A stretch of 64,000 bases of DNA, taken from assembly GCA_002082585.1 (NCBI GenBank), contig CP020563.1, forward strand, positions 3,156,001-3,220,000, in the 5' to 3' direction. Position 1 is the stretch's first letter; every line of letters starts with the position of its first letter. Below, piece by piece: positions 1 through 7,168 of this stretch. Position numbers and translations under genes: made by a program. A model generated the notes under the pieces. The model worked only from the letters and a program-made list of their open reading frames with translations. It did not search any database and was not told where the DNA came from. Origin of the DNA: Kitasatospora albolonga (lineage in GTDB: Bacteria > Actinomycetota > Actinomycetes > Streptomycetales > Streptomycetaceae).

Positions 1-2639
1 ACGTCGTAGCACTCGCCCACCGGGTCGGCGTCCGGTTCGTACGTCTGGAAGAGCGCGGCCGGGACACCGTCGCGCAGCACCAGGTAGGCGTGGTGGGTGG
101 GGAGCGAGCCGACGAACTCGTATATCTCCTGGACCTGTTCGCGGGTGTGGTCGGCCATGCCCCAGAAGCGGGCGCGCTCCTCGGTGACCCAGCCGTGCAG
201 CAGGCCGGCGTCAGCCGCCGGGTCGACCGGGACCAGGCGGACGGTTCCGAAGCCCTCGACCTTCTGCTCGTACACGGCGGGGCGCAGGGCGGGGACGGTG
301 GTCGTCGTCATGCTCGTGGTCTCCTCGGTGCGGTGCAGCAGGTTCCAGTCCGTGGTCACGGGGGCCAGACGGCCGCTCGCCCATAGTTCCGTCTGGTCGC
401 GGTGGTGGGCGGAGCCCGGCACTCCGGACGCGCCGAACGGCACCACCCAGAGGCTGTCCTCACGGCGGGCCAGGTCCCAGACGTACCGGGCGGCCGGGCC
501 GCGCGCGAAGAGGTTGGTGATCCCGGGGACGCTGGAGGTGGAGAGCACGCAGTCGTGGTCCCCGGCGAGCCCCGGCCAGACCTCCTCGGGGGTCGCGCCG
601 GGCAGCGCCTGCCAGGGGGAGACCCGGTGGACCTCGCCCCAGGGGCTTTCCGCTCGCGTGGCGGCGACCGCCTCGGCCGATGCGGCGACGATCGCCAGCC
701 GCTCCTCGTACGGGAGGAGTCCGACGGTGAGCAGGGTCTCCAGGGCGTAGCCGATCCGGGGTACGGCGGCGAGCCAGGGCCGGAAGAGGGGCGGGTACGC
801 GGCGGAGCGCCAGGGGTCGGCGTCCCCCGTGACGGGCCGCAGGGCGGGGTGGTCCGCCAGCCGGTGGACGACGTCCGCGCGGAGCCGGGCGTAGAGGGTC
901 GCGTCGGTGCTGTCCGCGTCCATGTGGCGGTCCCAGCGCAGCAGCCGGTCCCTCAGGCGTTCGGCGTCGGGCCCGAGGCCGGGGGCCCAGGCGAGCAGGG
1001 AGAGGAGCTGCCGGGAGGAGGCGAGGCGGGTGTCGGTGTGCACGACGGCCATGTCGGCGGCCGACCAGGGCGGCCCGGTGACCTCACGCGCTCCCGTGCC
1101 CGGAGGCGCGCCCAGCAACTCCCGTATCCGGTCGGCCCGGTGCGGGGGTGCGAACTCGATGCCGAGGGGGGCGGCGAGGCCGCGCTCGTTGGCCATCACG
1201 GCGGTGCCGGTGGCGGCATCGACCTCGGTACGGGGCATGGGCTCGGCGCCCTCGCGCCAGGCGTACGCCGGGTCGTGCGCGGGGACGACCCGCAGCCGGT
1301 TCTCGTACGGGCGCACGGGAACGTGCCCGGCGACCCGGTGCAGGGTGGCCCCGGTGGTGTCGGCGGCCAGGACCACGTTGACGGGTTCGACCCAGCCGTC
1401 GAGCGCGGCGTCGAGGTCGGCGACCGTACGGGCCCGGAGCAGGGCGGGCAGCACGTGGAAGCCCAGGTCGCCGGTGACGCGGGGCGGGTAGCGGAGGCTG
1501 ATGCGGGGGGCGTCCGGGCCGTCGTGGGCGTCGGAGGTGCCGGGGCTGTCCAGGGCGCCGGGACTCTCCGGCGCATCGGGAGCCGCAGCGGCGTTCGGCT
1601 CCTCCTGTACCTCGCGTACGGCGTTCAGCTCCTCCCGTACCTCCGGCACCTCCCCGATGATCACCGGCCCCCGGTCCGTCTCCACGACCTCGACCCGCTC
1701 CGGCTCGCCCCCAGCCACCTCGATGGTCTCCGTATGGGCATGGGCCCGGTACCAGCCGTCCGGTCCGAGCGCCTCCACCCCGCCGTCCGCCGTGCGGCGC
1801 AGCTGTTCCCGGTAGAGGTCCTGGTAGTCGGCCATCGCGTTGGTGATCGCCCAGGCGACGCCCCCCGTGTGCCCGAAGTGGGCGATGCCCGGGACGCCGG
1901 GGACGGCGAGGCCCACCACGTCGAACTCGGGGCAGGCGAGCCGGATCTGCTGGTAGACGCCCGGGTCCTCGATGAAGCGGTGCGGGTCGCCCGCGATGAC
2001 CGGGGACCCGGTGGTGGTGCGGGCGCCGGTGAGGAGCCAGCCGTTGGAGCCGGAGGTGCCGGGGCCGTCGGTGGCGAAGAGGGTCATACGGTCGTCGCCG
2101 AGCCTGCGGGCGACCTCTTCGCGCCAGAGTTTGGTGGGGAACCCGGCGAACAGGATGTGCGTGGAGAGCCAGACGCCGAGCGGGGTCCAGGGTTCCCAGC
2201 GTCCCGGGGCGAGCCCGGCGGCGGCGAACTCCGGGGTACGGGCGGCGCCTTCGGCCAGTCCCGCGTTGACCCCGTCGACGTACGCACGCACCCAGGCGGC
2301 GGTCTCGGGCGCGAGGCGGTCGTAGCAGCGGCGGGCGGTGTCGGCCAGCCGGGCGCGGCGGGCGAACCGGTCCCAGTCGACGGCCTCCGCCCCCAGGTAC
2401 GCGGCGGTCGTGCCGAGCACCCGGTGGCGCTCGGTCTCCAGCTGCCAGGCGCGGTCCAGGGCGGCGTTGTGGCCCTGCGCCCGGGCCAGCGCGAGCGCGT
2501 CGGCGGCCCGCAGGTGGGGTATCCCCCGGTCGTCCCGGAAGACCTCGAAGCCGTCGTGGGCGCTCGTGCCCGGTCTCTCGCTGTCGGCGCCGGCCGTCAT
2601 CTCTCTGCCCATCCCCTGCTCCCGTTGGTTTTCAGCCAT
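1..2639 (-). CDS. Penicillin acylase family hydrolase fused to a siderophore-type GNAT domain (3' end off the window)
   Basis: One uninterrupted frame runs from the ATG at 2639 off the left edge, giving 879 visible codons. Residues about 30-770 match penicillin acylase-type N-terminal-nucleophile amidohydrolases: an RDDRGIPHL start, the GTSGSNGW segment with the likely nucleophile Ser198, and the following VIAGDPHR strand. No signal peptide is seen, so the protein should be cytoplasmic. From an in-frame ATG at 311 (residue 777) the frame continues without a stop into a GNAT domain whose visible part (RFWGMADH, then AYLVLRDGVPAALFQTYEPD) resembles AlcB/IucB-like N-hydroxy-amine acyltransferases of hydroxamate siderophore pathways. 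An ATG at 2612 with GGGAG upstream is an alternative start. The GNAT part could also be translated separately from 311. The neighbouring iron box and ferric reductase gene suggest a siderophore role, which is inference. Confidence 0.8.
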   Translation of the reverse strand, partial: MAENQREQGMGREMTAGADSERPGTSAHDGFEVFRDDRGIPHLRAADALALARAQGHNAALDRAWQLETERHRVLGTTAAYLGAEAVDWDRFARRARLADTARRCYDRLAPETAAWVRAYVDGVNAGLAEGAARTPEFAAAGLAPGRWEPWTPLGVWLSTHILFAGFPTKLWREEVARRLGDDRMTLFATDGPGTSGSNGWLLTGARTTTGSPVIAGDPHRFIEDPGVYQQIRLACPEFDVVGLAVPGVPGIAHFGHTGGVAWAITNAMADYQDLYREQLRRTADGGVEALGPDGWYRAHAHTETIEVAGGEPERVEVVETDRGPVIIGEVPEVREELNAVREVQEEPNAAAAPDAPESPGALDSPGTSDAHDGPDAPRISLRYPPRVTGDLGFHVLPALLRARTVADLDAALDGWVEPVNVVLAADTTGATLHRVAGHVPVRPYENRLRVVPAHDPAYAWREGAEPMPRTEVDAATGTAVMANERGLAAPLGIEFAPPHRADRIRELLGAPPGTGAREVTGPPWSAADMAVVHTDTRLASSRQLLSLLAWAPGLGPDAERLRDRLLRWDRHMDADSTDATLYARLRADVVHRLADHPALRPVTGDADPWRSAAYPPLFRPWLAAVPRIGYALETLLTVGLLPYEERLAIVAASAEAVAATRAESPWGEVHRVSPWQALPGATPEEVWPGLAGDHDCVLSTSSVPGITNLFARGPAARYVWDLARREDSLWVVPFGASGVPGSAHHRDQTELWASGRLAPVTTDWNLLHRTEETTSMTTTTVPALRPAVYEQKVEGFGTVRLVPVDPAADAGLLHGWVTEERARFWGMADHTREQVQEIYEFVGSLPTHHAYLVLRDGVPAALFQTYEPDADPVGECYD

Positions 2640-2655
2640 TCCCCAGCCCCCGGGA

Positions 2656-2676
2656 TTTAGGTTAGCCTAACCTAAA
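2656..2676. promoter_or_regulatory. Iron box (DmdR1/IdeR-type operator)
   Basis: A perfect inverted repeat: TTTAGGTTAG, a central C, then the exact complement CTAACCTAAA. It matches the actinobacterial iron-dependent repressor consensus (TTAGGTTAG-type half sites). It lies between the divergent acylase-GNAT gene (start 2639) and the siderophore-interacting protein gene (start 2728), so one site probably represses both when iron is plentiful. Confidence 0.88.
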
Positions 2677-2727
2677 GTGACCCTTTGGGCAGTGGGCCGG
2701 GGCACCAGGGGAAGGCGGGGAGACACC

Positions 2728-3456
2728 GTGGGTCATGGCTGGGAAGGCGTCGTTCTCAAACTGTTCCGGGGACGGGACTTCACGTTCACCGTGACCGGCG
2801 CGGAGCAAGTCACCGACCGGTTCCGGCGGGTCCACCTGACCGACGGAGGGCTGCTCGCCGCGACCGGCGGGGCGCATCCGACGATGTGGGTGCGGCTCTG
2901 GTTCGAGAAGGCCGGCAAACCGCATCAGCGCGCCTACACCCTGGTGGACCCGGACCCCGAGGCCGGGACCTTCAGTCTGGAATTCGCCCTTCACGAGGGC
3001 CCCGCCTGCGACTGGGCGCGGGCCGTGAAGCCCGGTGACACGGTCGACGCGACGCTCCAGGGCACCGGCTTCACCCTGCCCGACCCGGCGCCGAAGCGGC
3101 TCTTCGTGATCGGTGACCCGGCGGCGCTCCCCGCCATCAACTCGCTGCTGGACGCGATCCCGGAGACCCCGGCGACGATCTGGTTCGAGACCTCGGACGA
3201 GGACGACCGGAAACTTCCGTTCCGGCTCGACGAGGCCCACCACACCCTCCACCACGTGGAGCGCCGCGAGGGCGGGGCGCACCTGGTGGCCGAGGTGAAG
3301 GCGGCCCTGCCGGGGCTGCTGGGGGACGACCGCTCGGACGCGTACGTCTGGGTCGCCTGCGACACATCGACCACCCGGACCCTGTCGACGTACCTCCGCA
3401 AGGAGCTGGGCCTGCCCAAGGACCGGGTGAACGCGCTGGGTTACTGGCGGCCGTAG
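2728..3456 (+). CDS. Siderophore-interacting protein (FAD-dependent ferric-siderophore reductase)
   Basis: The 242-residue protein has the two-domain layout of the SIP family: an N-terminal FAD-binding barrel (TDRFRRVHLTD, then the FAD-contacting RAYTLVDPD segment) and a C-terminal NAD(P)H-binding SIP domain ending in NALGYWRP. Such proteins reduce Fe(III)-siderophore complexes in the cytosol to release iron. I chose the GTG at 2728 because GGGGAGA lies just upstream. The frame is open back to 2677, but that would overlap the end of the iron box region. It is divergent from the acylase-GNAT gene, with the iron box between them, which fits iron-repressed expression. Confidence 0.9.
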   Translation: MGHGWEGVVLKLFRGRDFTFTVTGAEQVTDRFRRVHLTDGGLLAATGGAHPTMWVRLWFEKAGKPHQRAYTLVDPDPEAGTFSLEFALHEGPACDWARAVKPGDTVDATLQGTGFTLPDPAPKRLFVIGDPAALPAINSLLDAIPETPATIWFETSDEDDRKLPFRLDEAHHTLHHVERREGGAHLVAEVKAALPGLLGDDRSDAYVWVACDTSTTRTLSTYLRKELGLPKDRVNALGYWRP

Positions 3457-3459
3457 AAC

Positions 3460-3527
3460 CCGGAAACGGGTGAACGGGTAGGGGCCCCGGCGCGCGCCGG
3501 GGCCCCTACCCGTTCACCCGTTTCCGG
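3460..3527. terminator. 68-bp perfect palindrome, bidirectional terminator
   Basis: The two 34-base arms are exact complements around position 3493/3494 and contain GGGTAGGGGCCCCGGC. The palindrome begins 4 bases after the ferric reductase stop and contains the stop codon of the convergent gene ending at 3514. It is probably a shared terminator for both genes. It has no T-tract, as is usual in Streptomyces. Confidence 0.8.
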
Positions 3528-3882
3528 ACCGCAGCGACCTGCGCAGCAGGACCCCGCCGATGCCCACCAGGCTCGGGAAGCCGCCCTTCGGCATGGCGAC
3601 CGTGCCCACCGCCCCGACGGCGGTCAGGACGACGCCCGCCGCGCGCTGGGCCGGGAGGTCCCCGTGCTCCTCCGCCGACCGCAGCAGCCGGCCGCCCAGC
3701 CACAGGGTGGGGGCGGCGGCCATGAACCAGAAGGCGGCGGCCCGGTCGCCCCGGTCGGGCACGGAGCCGACGACGGACCCGCGGCCGATGTCGGCGAACA
3801 CATCGCGGTAGACCACCGCACCGATGGCGCCGTGGGCGATACCGACGACCTGGAGCAGGCGTCCCGCCGAAGCTCGCGTCAT
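3514..3882 (-). CDS. Small membrane protein, DUF6463-like
   Basis: A 122-residue protein with about four hydrophobic segments: LLQVVGIAHGAIG, AAFWFMAAAPTLWLGG, AAGVVLTAVGAVGTVAMP and the C-terminal GIGGVLL stretch. The FWFM..PTLWLGG and MPKGGF motifs resemble the DUF6463 family of four-helix membrane proteins of unknown function. The start is the ATG at 3882, because the upstream in-frame codons are poor coding sequence. Its stop codon lies inside the large palindrome shared with the convergent ferric reductase gene. The function is unknown. Confidence 0.6.
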   Translation of the reverse strand: MTRASAGRLLQVVGIAHGAIGAVVYRDVFADIGRGSVVGSVPDRGDRAAAFWFMAAAPTLWLGGRLLRSAEEHGDLPAQRAAGVVLTAVGAVGTVAMPKGGFPSLVGIGGVLLRRSLRSGNG

Positions 3883-3939
3883 GGCCTCATCGTACGAGCC
3901 CCGGCCGCCCTCCCGGCCCGCCCGCCGCACTCCCGGCGC

Positions 3940-4090
3940 TCAGTCCTCGACCACCAGGGCCGGGGTCTCCTTCGTCAGCACCCGCCCCCGGAAGAACGCC
4001 GGACTGCGGCGCTCCATCGCGACCATCAGCACCACGCCGAGGAGCAGCAGCCCCACCCCGATGACGAAGACCGGGCCGACCCCGAAGACG
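3940..4090 (-). pseudogene. C-terminal remnant of an APC-family amino acid permease
   Basis: Read leftward, this frame gives VFGVGPVFVIGVGLLLLGVV followed by MERRSPAFFRGRVLTKETPALVVED and a stop at 3940. That is the last membrane helix and cytoplasmic tail typical of Streptomyces APC permeases. Homology ends abruptly at about 4090 with no start codon, so this is the 3' stub of a deleted gene. The sequence from 4091 to 4283 shows no convincing gene. Confidence 0.6.
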
Positions 4091-4283
4091 TCAGCTGCGT
4101 GTCGTGGACGGATACGGCGAAGGTTCGCCAGGACGGCCAGTCGGCCTCCGCACCGTCGTACGGCTTGGTGTGCGTCCTTCAGCAGCCGGAGTGGACGCCG
4201 AGAACTCTGGAGGGAGGCGGACAGTCGGGTGGCGGTGAGCGGACAGCGAAAGTGCAGGTCGGAAGTGGATTGCTACACGGACG

Positions 4284-5165
4284 CTACCCGGCGAGAAATA
4301 CTTGCCCGTTGAACAGGTAGTGGGGAGCGTTCTCGTCGAACCAGTCCCAGAATGAGGCGTCGCCTTCAAAGAGCCCGTCATCTGCGGAGTACCGACCGAC
4401 CAGCGGTTCACCCAAAGGGTCACGACGCTCCAAGTCGAGGATGCTGTTTTCGGCGGCGGGGTCAGAACCCCCGAACGCTACATAATGGTCGTACTCGCCT
4501 TGCCGTGCCTCCTCTACCAGCACGTCCTCATCTTCGTCTGCGTACCGGTCGATGATGTGATCGCGGACCGTCTCGTCCAGCGCGTCAAAGGCCATGCCGC
4601 CTTCGATCGCATTCAATGAGGAGTGCACCACTGCGAGTTCACGGATCGAGGCGGGAACGGGCTCGCCCAGTGCCCCGAACGGCGTCTGCGGGTCGTGGCG
4701 CAGGGACGGACCGCCCCACAGCACGTCCATAAATCCGTTCTCCGCGTGTGCCGCCAGTTCGGCCAACTCCCGTGGCGGCCCGGTACGGTCGCTGTAGCGA
4801 TGGAGATAGAGGTAACCGAGCCGATCTCCGTCGGTCGCACGGGTCAGCGCCAAACCGAACACCTCCGCGTGCATGACGGAAAGAAAGTTCGGGCAGTGCC
4901 GGGCAACCGGCCGCCAGACATGCTCCAACGCCTCAGACAGCCCAGCGTCACACGGCACTCCCCAGGCGTTGTCGTGAACGAAGGGGACGTCGCCGTTCCC
5001 GCCGCGCAGCAACAGTCCTCGAAGCTCACCGCCTCCGGTGTGCTGCCGCCAGCTTTCGTCATGCAGCACCAAATCTTCGATGGCGTCCTGGTCCCGCTCG
5101 GCGATGGCGGTGAGCTGTCGAAGTCCGCGGGTGTCGTAGTCGTCGCGTGATAGGCCAATACTCAT
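4284..5165 (-). CDS. Hypothetical acidic protein, possibly SMI1/SUKH-like
   Basis: A 293-residue, strongly acidic soluble protein that I do not recognise with certainty. The segment PVPASIRELAVVHSSLNAIE and the late FWDWFDENAPHYLFNG resemble, loosely, SMI1/KNR4 (SUKH) proteins, many of which are immunity proteins. The ATG at 5165 lacks a clear ribosome binding site. Its GC content is lower than the neighbours', and it is flanked by a truncated permease and a degenerate intergenic region, which suggests acquired DNA. A separate ATG at 5262 in another frame has a much better ribosome binding site, so the true 5' end may be disrupted. Confidence 0.45.
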   Translation of the reverse strand: MSIGLSRDDYDTRGLRQLTAIAERDQDAIEDLVLHDESWRQHTGGGELRGLLLRGGNGDVPFVHDNAWGVPCDAGLSEALEHVWRPVARHCPNFLSVMHAEVFGLALTRATDGDRLGYLYLHRYSDRTGPPRELAELAAHAENGFMDVLWGGPSLRHDPQTPFGALGEPVPASIRELAVVHSSLNAIEGGMAFDALDETVRDHIIDRYADEDEDVLVEEARQGEYDHYVAFGGSDPAAENSILDLERRDPLGEPLVGRYSADDGLFEGDASFWDWFDENAPHYLFNGQVFLAG

Positions 5166-5262
5166 AGCCGTGGACCCTAACGCAAGCGTCGACCGCCCAG
5201 CGCCGGGTGGGGGCGATGAAGAACTCCAGCTTGCTGATGGGGTGCCAGATCCGCTTGGGCAT
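5059..5262 (-). CDS. Possible short ORF or displaced N-terminus upstream of the 4284-5165 gene
   Basis: The ATG at 5262 is preceded by GAGAGGG at good spacing and starts MPKRIWHPISKLEFFIAP, plausible coding sequence for about 35 residues. It then runs out of frame through the start of the 4284-5165 gene and ends at 5059 in arginine-rich sequence. It may be the true start of a frameshifted gene or a small leader ORF. No family is recognised. Confidence 0.25.
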   Translation of the reverse strand: MPKRIWHPISKLEFFIAPTRRWAVDACVRVHGYEYWPITRRLRHPRTSTAHRHRRAGPGRHRRFGAA

Positions 5263-5701
5263 CGCGCGATCCCTCTCGTACGAGAAGCAGACCCGGCGAC
5301 CTTGGCCCCAGGTCACAGCCCGCCGCCCGCCGCCCGCCGCCCGCCGCCCGGAATCAGAACAACGTCCCGCGATCGGGCATCCGGCGTGCCGGCCGACCGT
5401 GATCGATCTCAGCGCCAACCGCTGTACCGCTGTTCCCCGAGCCCGTGAGAAGGACGCTATGCGCTGCGATATCCATACGCGGATCGTGAGAATCTCACGT
5501 CTCACCCTTGGTCACATCGGTCGATTCCCGATGAACACCTCATCAATTCGAGGTCACCTGCACATGAGGGCTCGCCATGCGTGACGGTCACAGGACGGTT
5601 GCCACGTACGGCAATCGCAGCACTGTCCGTTCCATACCGTTTCACAATTTTCCCGCGCCTCTTCGACGGGGTGGCCGAACGGCCTCGGCGGCCGGGCGCC
5701 C
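5263..5701. other. Intergenic stretch with a 7-bp tandem repeat
   Basis: No convincing gene is seen. It holds a 12-bp palindrome TCTCGTACGAGA (5274-5285) just upstream of the ATG at 5262, and a tandem CCCGCCG heptamer repeated about four and a half times at 5319-5350. The part from 5450 to 5660 is less GC-rich than its surroundings. Confidence 0.5.
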
Positions 5702-7168
5702 TCAGCCGGGCCAGACGATCGCCTGCGTCTCGCTGTAGGCATGCAGCGCGTACGAGCCCACGTCCCGCCCCACGCCGCTCTTCCTGAACCCGCCGAACGG
5801 CGCCTCCATGTTCCGCCCCACCGTGTTGACGCCGACCCCGCCCGACCGCAGCCGCCGGGCGATCCGGAAGGCGCGGGCCACATCGCCGGACCAGACGTAG
5901 TCGATGAGGCCGTAGTCGCTGTCGTTGGCGAGCGCGACGCCCTCCTCCTCGTCGTCGAAGGGGACGACCACGACGACCGGCCCGAAGACCTCTTCCCGGA
6001 CGACCCGCATGCCGGGGGTGCAGTCGGTGAGGAGGGTGGGGGCCACATAGAAGCCCCGGTCCGGGCGGGCGGGGCGGGCGCCGCCGGTGACGACCCGCGC
6101 GCCCTCCTTCCGGCCCAGCTCCACATACGCCTCCACGCGGTCGCGGTGGGCGGCGGAGATGACGGGGCCGACGACCGTGGCCCGGTCGGCCGGGTCGCCG
6201 ACGGTGAGCGCGTTCGCGTACGCGGCCAGCGCGGCGATCAGCTCGTCCTGCCGCGACCGGTGGACCAGGACGCGGGTCGGGGCCGTACAGATCTGTCCGC
6301 TGTAGAAGGAGAAGGTGGTCCCGATGCCCGCGACCGCCGAGCCCAGGTCCGCGTCCTCCAGGACGAGCGCGGCGCCTTTCCCGCCCAGCTCCATCAGCTG
6401 CCGCTTCATCCCGCGCCCGCACACCTCCGCGATGCGCTGCCCGACGGCGGTGGAGCCGGTGAAGCTGACCATGTCGACGTCCGGGGAGTCGACGGCGGCC
6501 TCCCCCGCCTCCGCGCCCGACCCGGTGACGACGTTCACGACGCCCGGCGGAACGCCCGCCTCCGCGAGGGCGGCGGCCATCCGGTAGACGGAGAGCGGGT
6601 CCTGCGGGGCGGGCTTCACGACGACGGTGTTGCCCATCGCGAGGGCGGGCGCGATCTTGCCCGCCGGGTTGGCCCAGGGGTTGTTGTACGAGGTGACGCA
6701 GGTGACCACGCCGACCGGCTGGCGGACGGCGATCGCCCCGAAGACCCCGGCCCGCCCCATCGGCCCGGCCTCGTTGACCTGCGGCGCGATGGCCTCCTCG
6801 ACGGGCTCCAGGGCGCCGCGCGCGTACCGCCGGAACCGGGCGATGCCCACCCCGACCTGCATCCCCCGGGCGGTGGAGGCGGTGGCGCCGCTCTCCCGCC
6901 GGGCGAGCTCGGCGTGGGCGGGGAAGTCGCGCCGGATGATGTCGGCCGTACGGTCCAGGATCGCGGCGCGGTCCTCGGGGCGGGTGCGCGACCAGGCCGG
7001 GAAGGCCGCCTTCGCCGCTGCCGCGGCCTCGTACACCTGGGCGCGGCTCGCCTCGGGGGCGAGGCCGACGACCTCTTCGGTGGCGGGGTCGATGACCTCG
7101 TAATGTCCGCGGGCGGGCTCCGTCCACTCGCCGCCGATGAAGAGCTTCCCGGGGCTGTGGCCGCTCAC
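5702..7168 (-). CDS. Aldehyde dehydrogenase family protein
   Basis: A 488-residue NAD(P)+-dependent aldehyde dehydrogenase with the full catalytic set: substrate-pocket TSYNNPWANPAGK, the NAD-binding SFTGSTAVG, the general base in LMELGGKGA (near residue 259) and the nucleophile Cys in YSGQICTAPT (near residue 293). The GTG start at 7168 overlaps the stop of the upstream amidohydrolase (GTGA), so the two are translationally coupled. It probably oxidises an aldehyde formed in the same catabolic block. The substrate cannot be read from sequence. Confidence 0.9.
   Translation of the reverse strand: MSGHSPGKLFIGGEWTEPARGHYEVIDPATEEVVGLAPEASRAQVYEAAAAAKAAFPAWSRTRPEDRAAILDRTADIIRRDFPAHAELARRESGATASTARGMQVGVGIARFRRYARGALEPVEEAIAPQVNEAGPMGRAGVFGAIAVRQPVGVVTCVTSYNNPWANPAGKIAPALAMGNTVVVKPAPQDPLSVYRMAAALAEAGVPPGVVNVVTGSGAEAGEAAVDSPDVDMVSFTGSTAVGQRIAEVCGRGMKRQLMELGGKGAALVLEDADLGSAVAGIGTTFSFYSGQICTAPTRVLVHRSRQDELIAALAAYANALTVGDPADRATVVGPVISAAHRDRVEAYVELGRKEGARVVTGGARPARPDRGFYVAPTLLTDCTPGMRVVREEVFGPVVVVVPFDDEEEGVALANDSDYGLIDYVWSGDVARAFRIARRLRSGGVGVNTVGRNMEAPFGGFRKSGVGRDVGSYALHAYSETQAIVWPG

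Noticed and set aside
402..2660. A 752-codon open frame on the plus strand opposite the acylase gene
   Set aside because: It is Gly/Arg/Val-rich, lacks any family motif and lies antisense to a clear acylase. Such shadow frames are normal in GC-rich DNA.
4091..4283. A plus-strand coding remnant between the permease stub and the hypothetical gene
   Set aside because: The frame is open (SWTDTAKVRQDGQSASAPSY) but has no start, no recognised family and no neighbour support.
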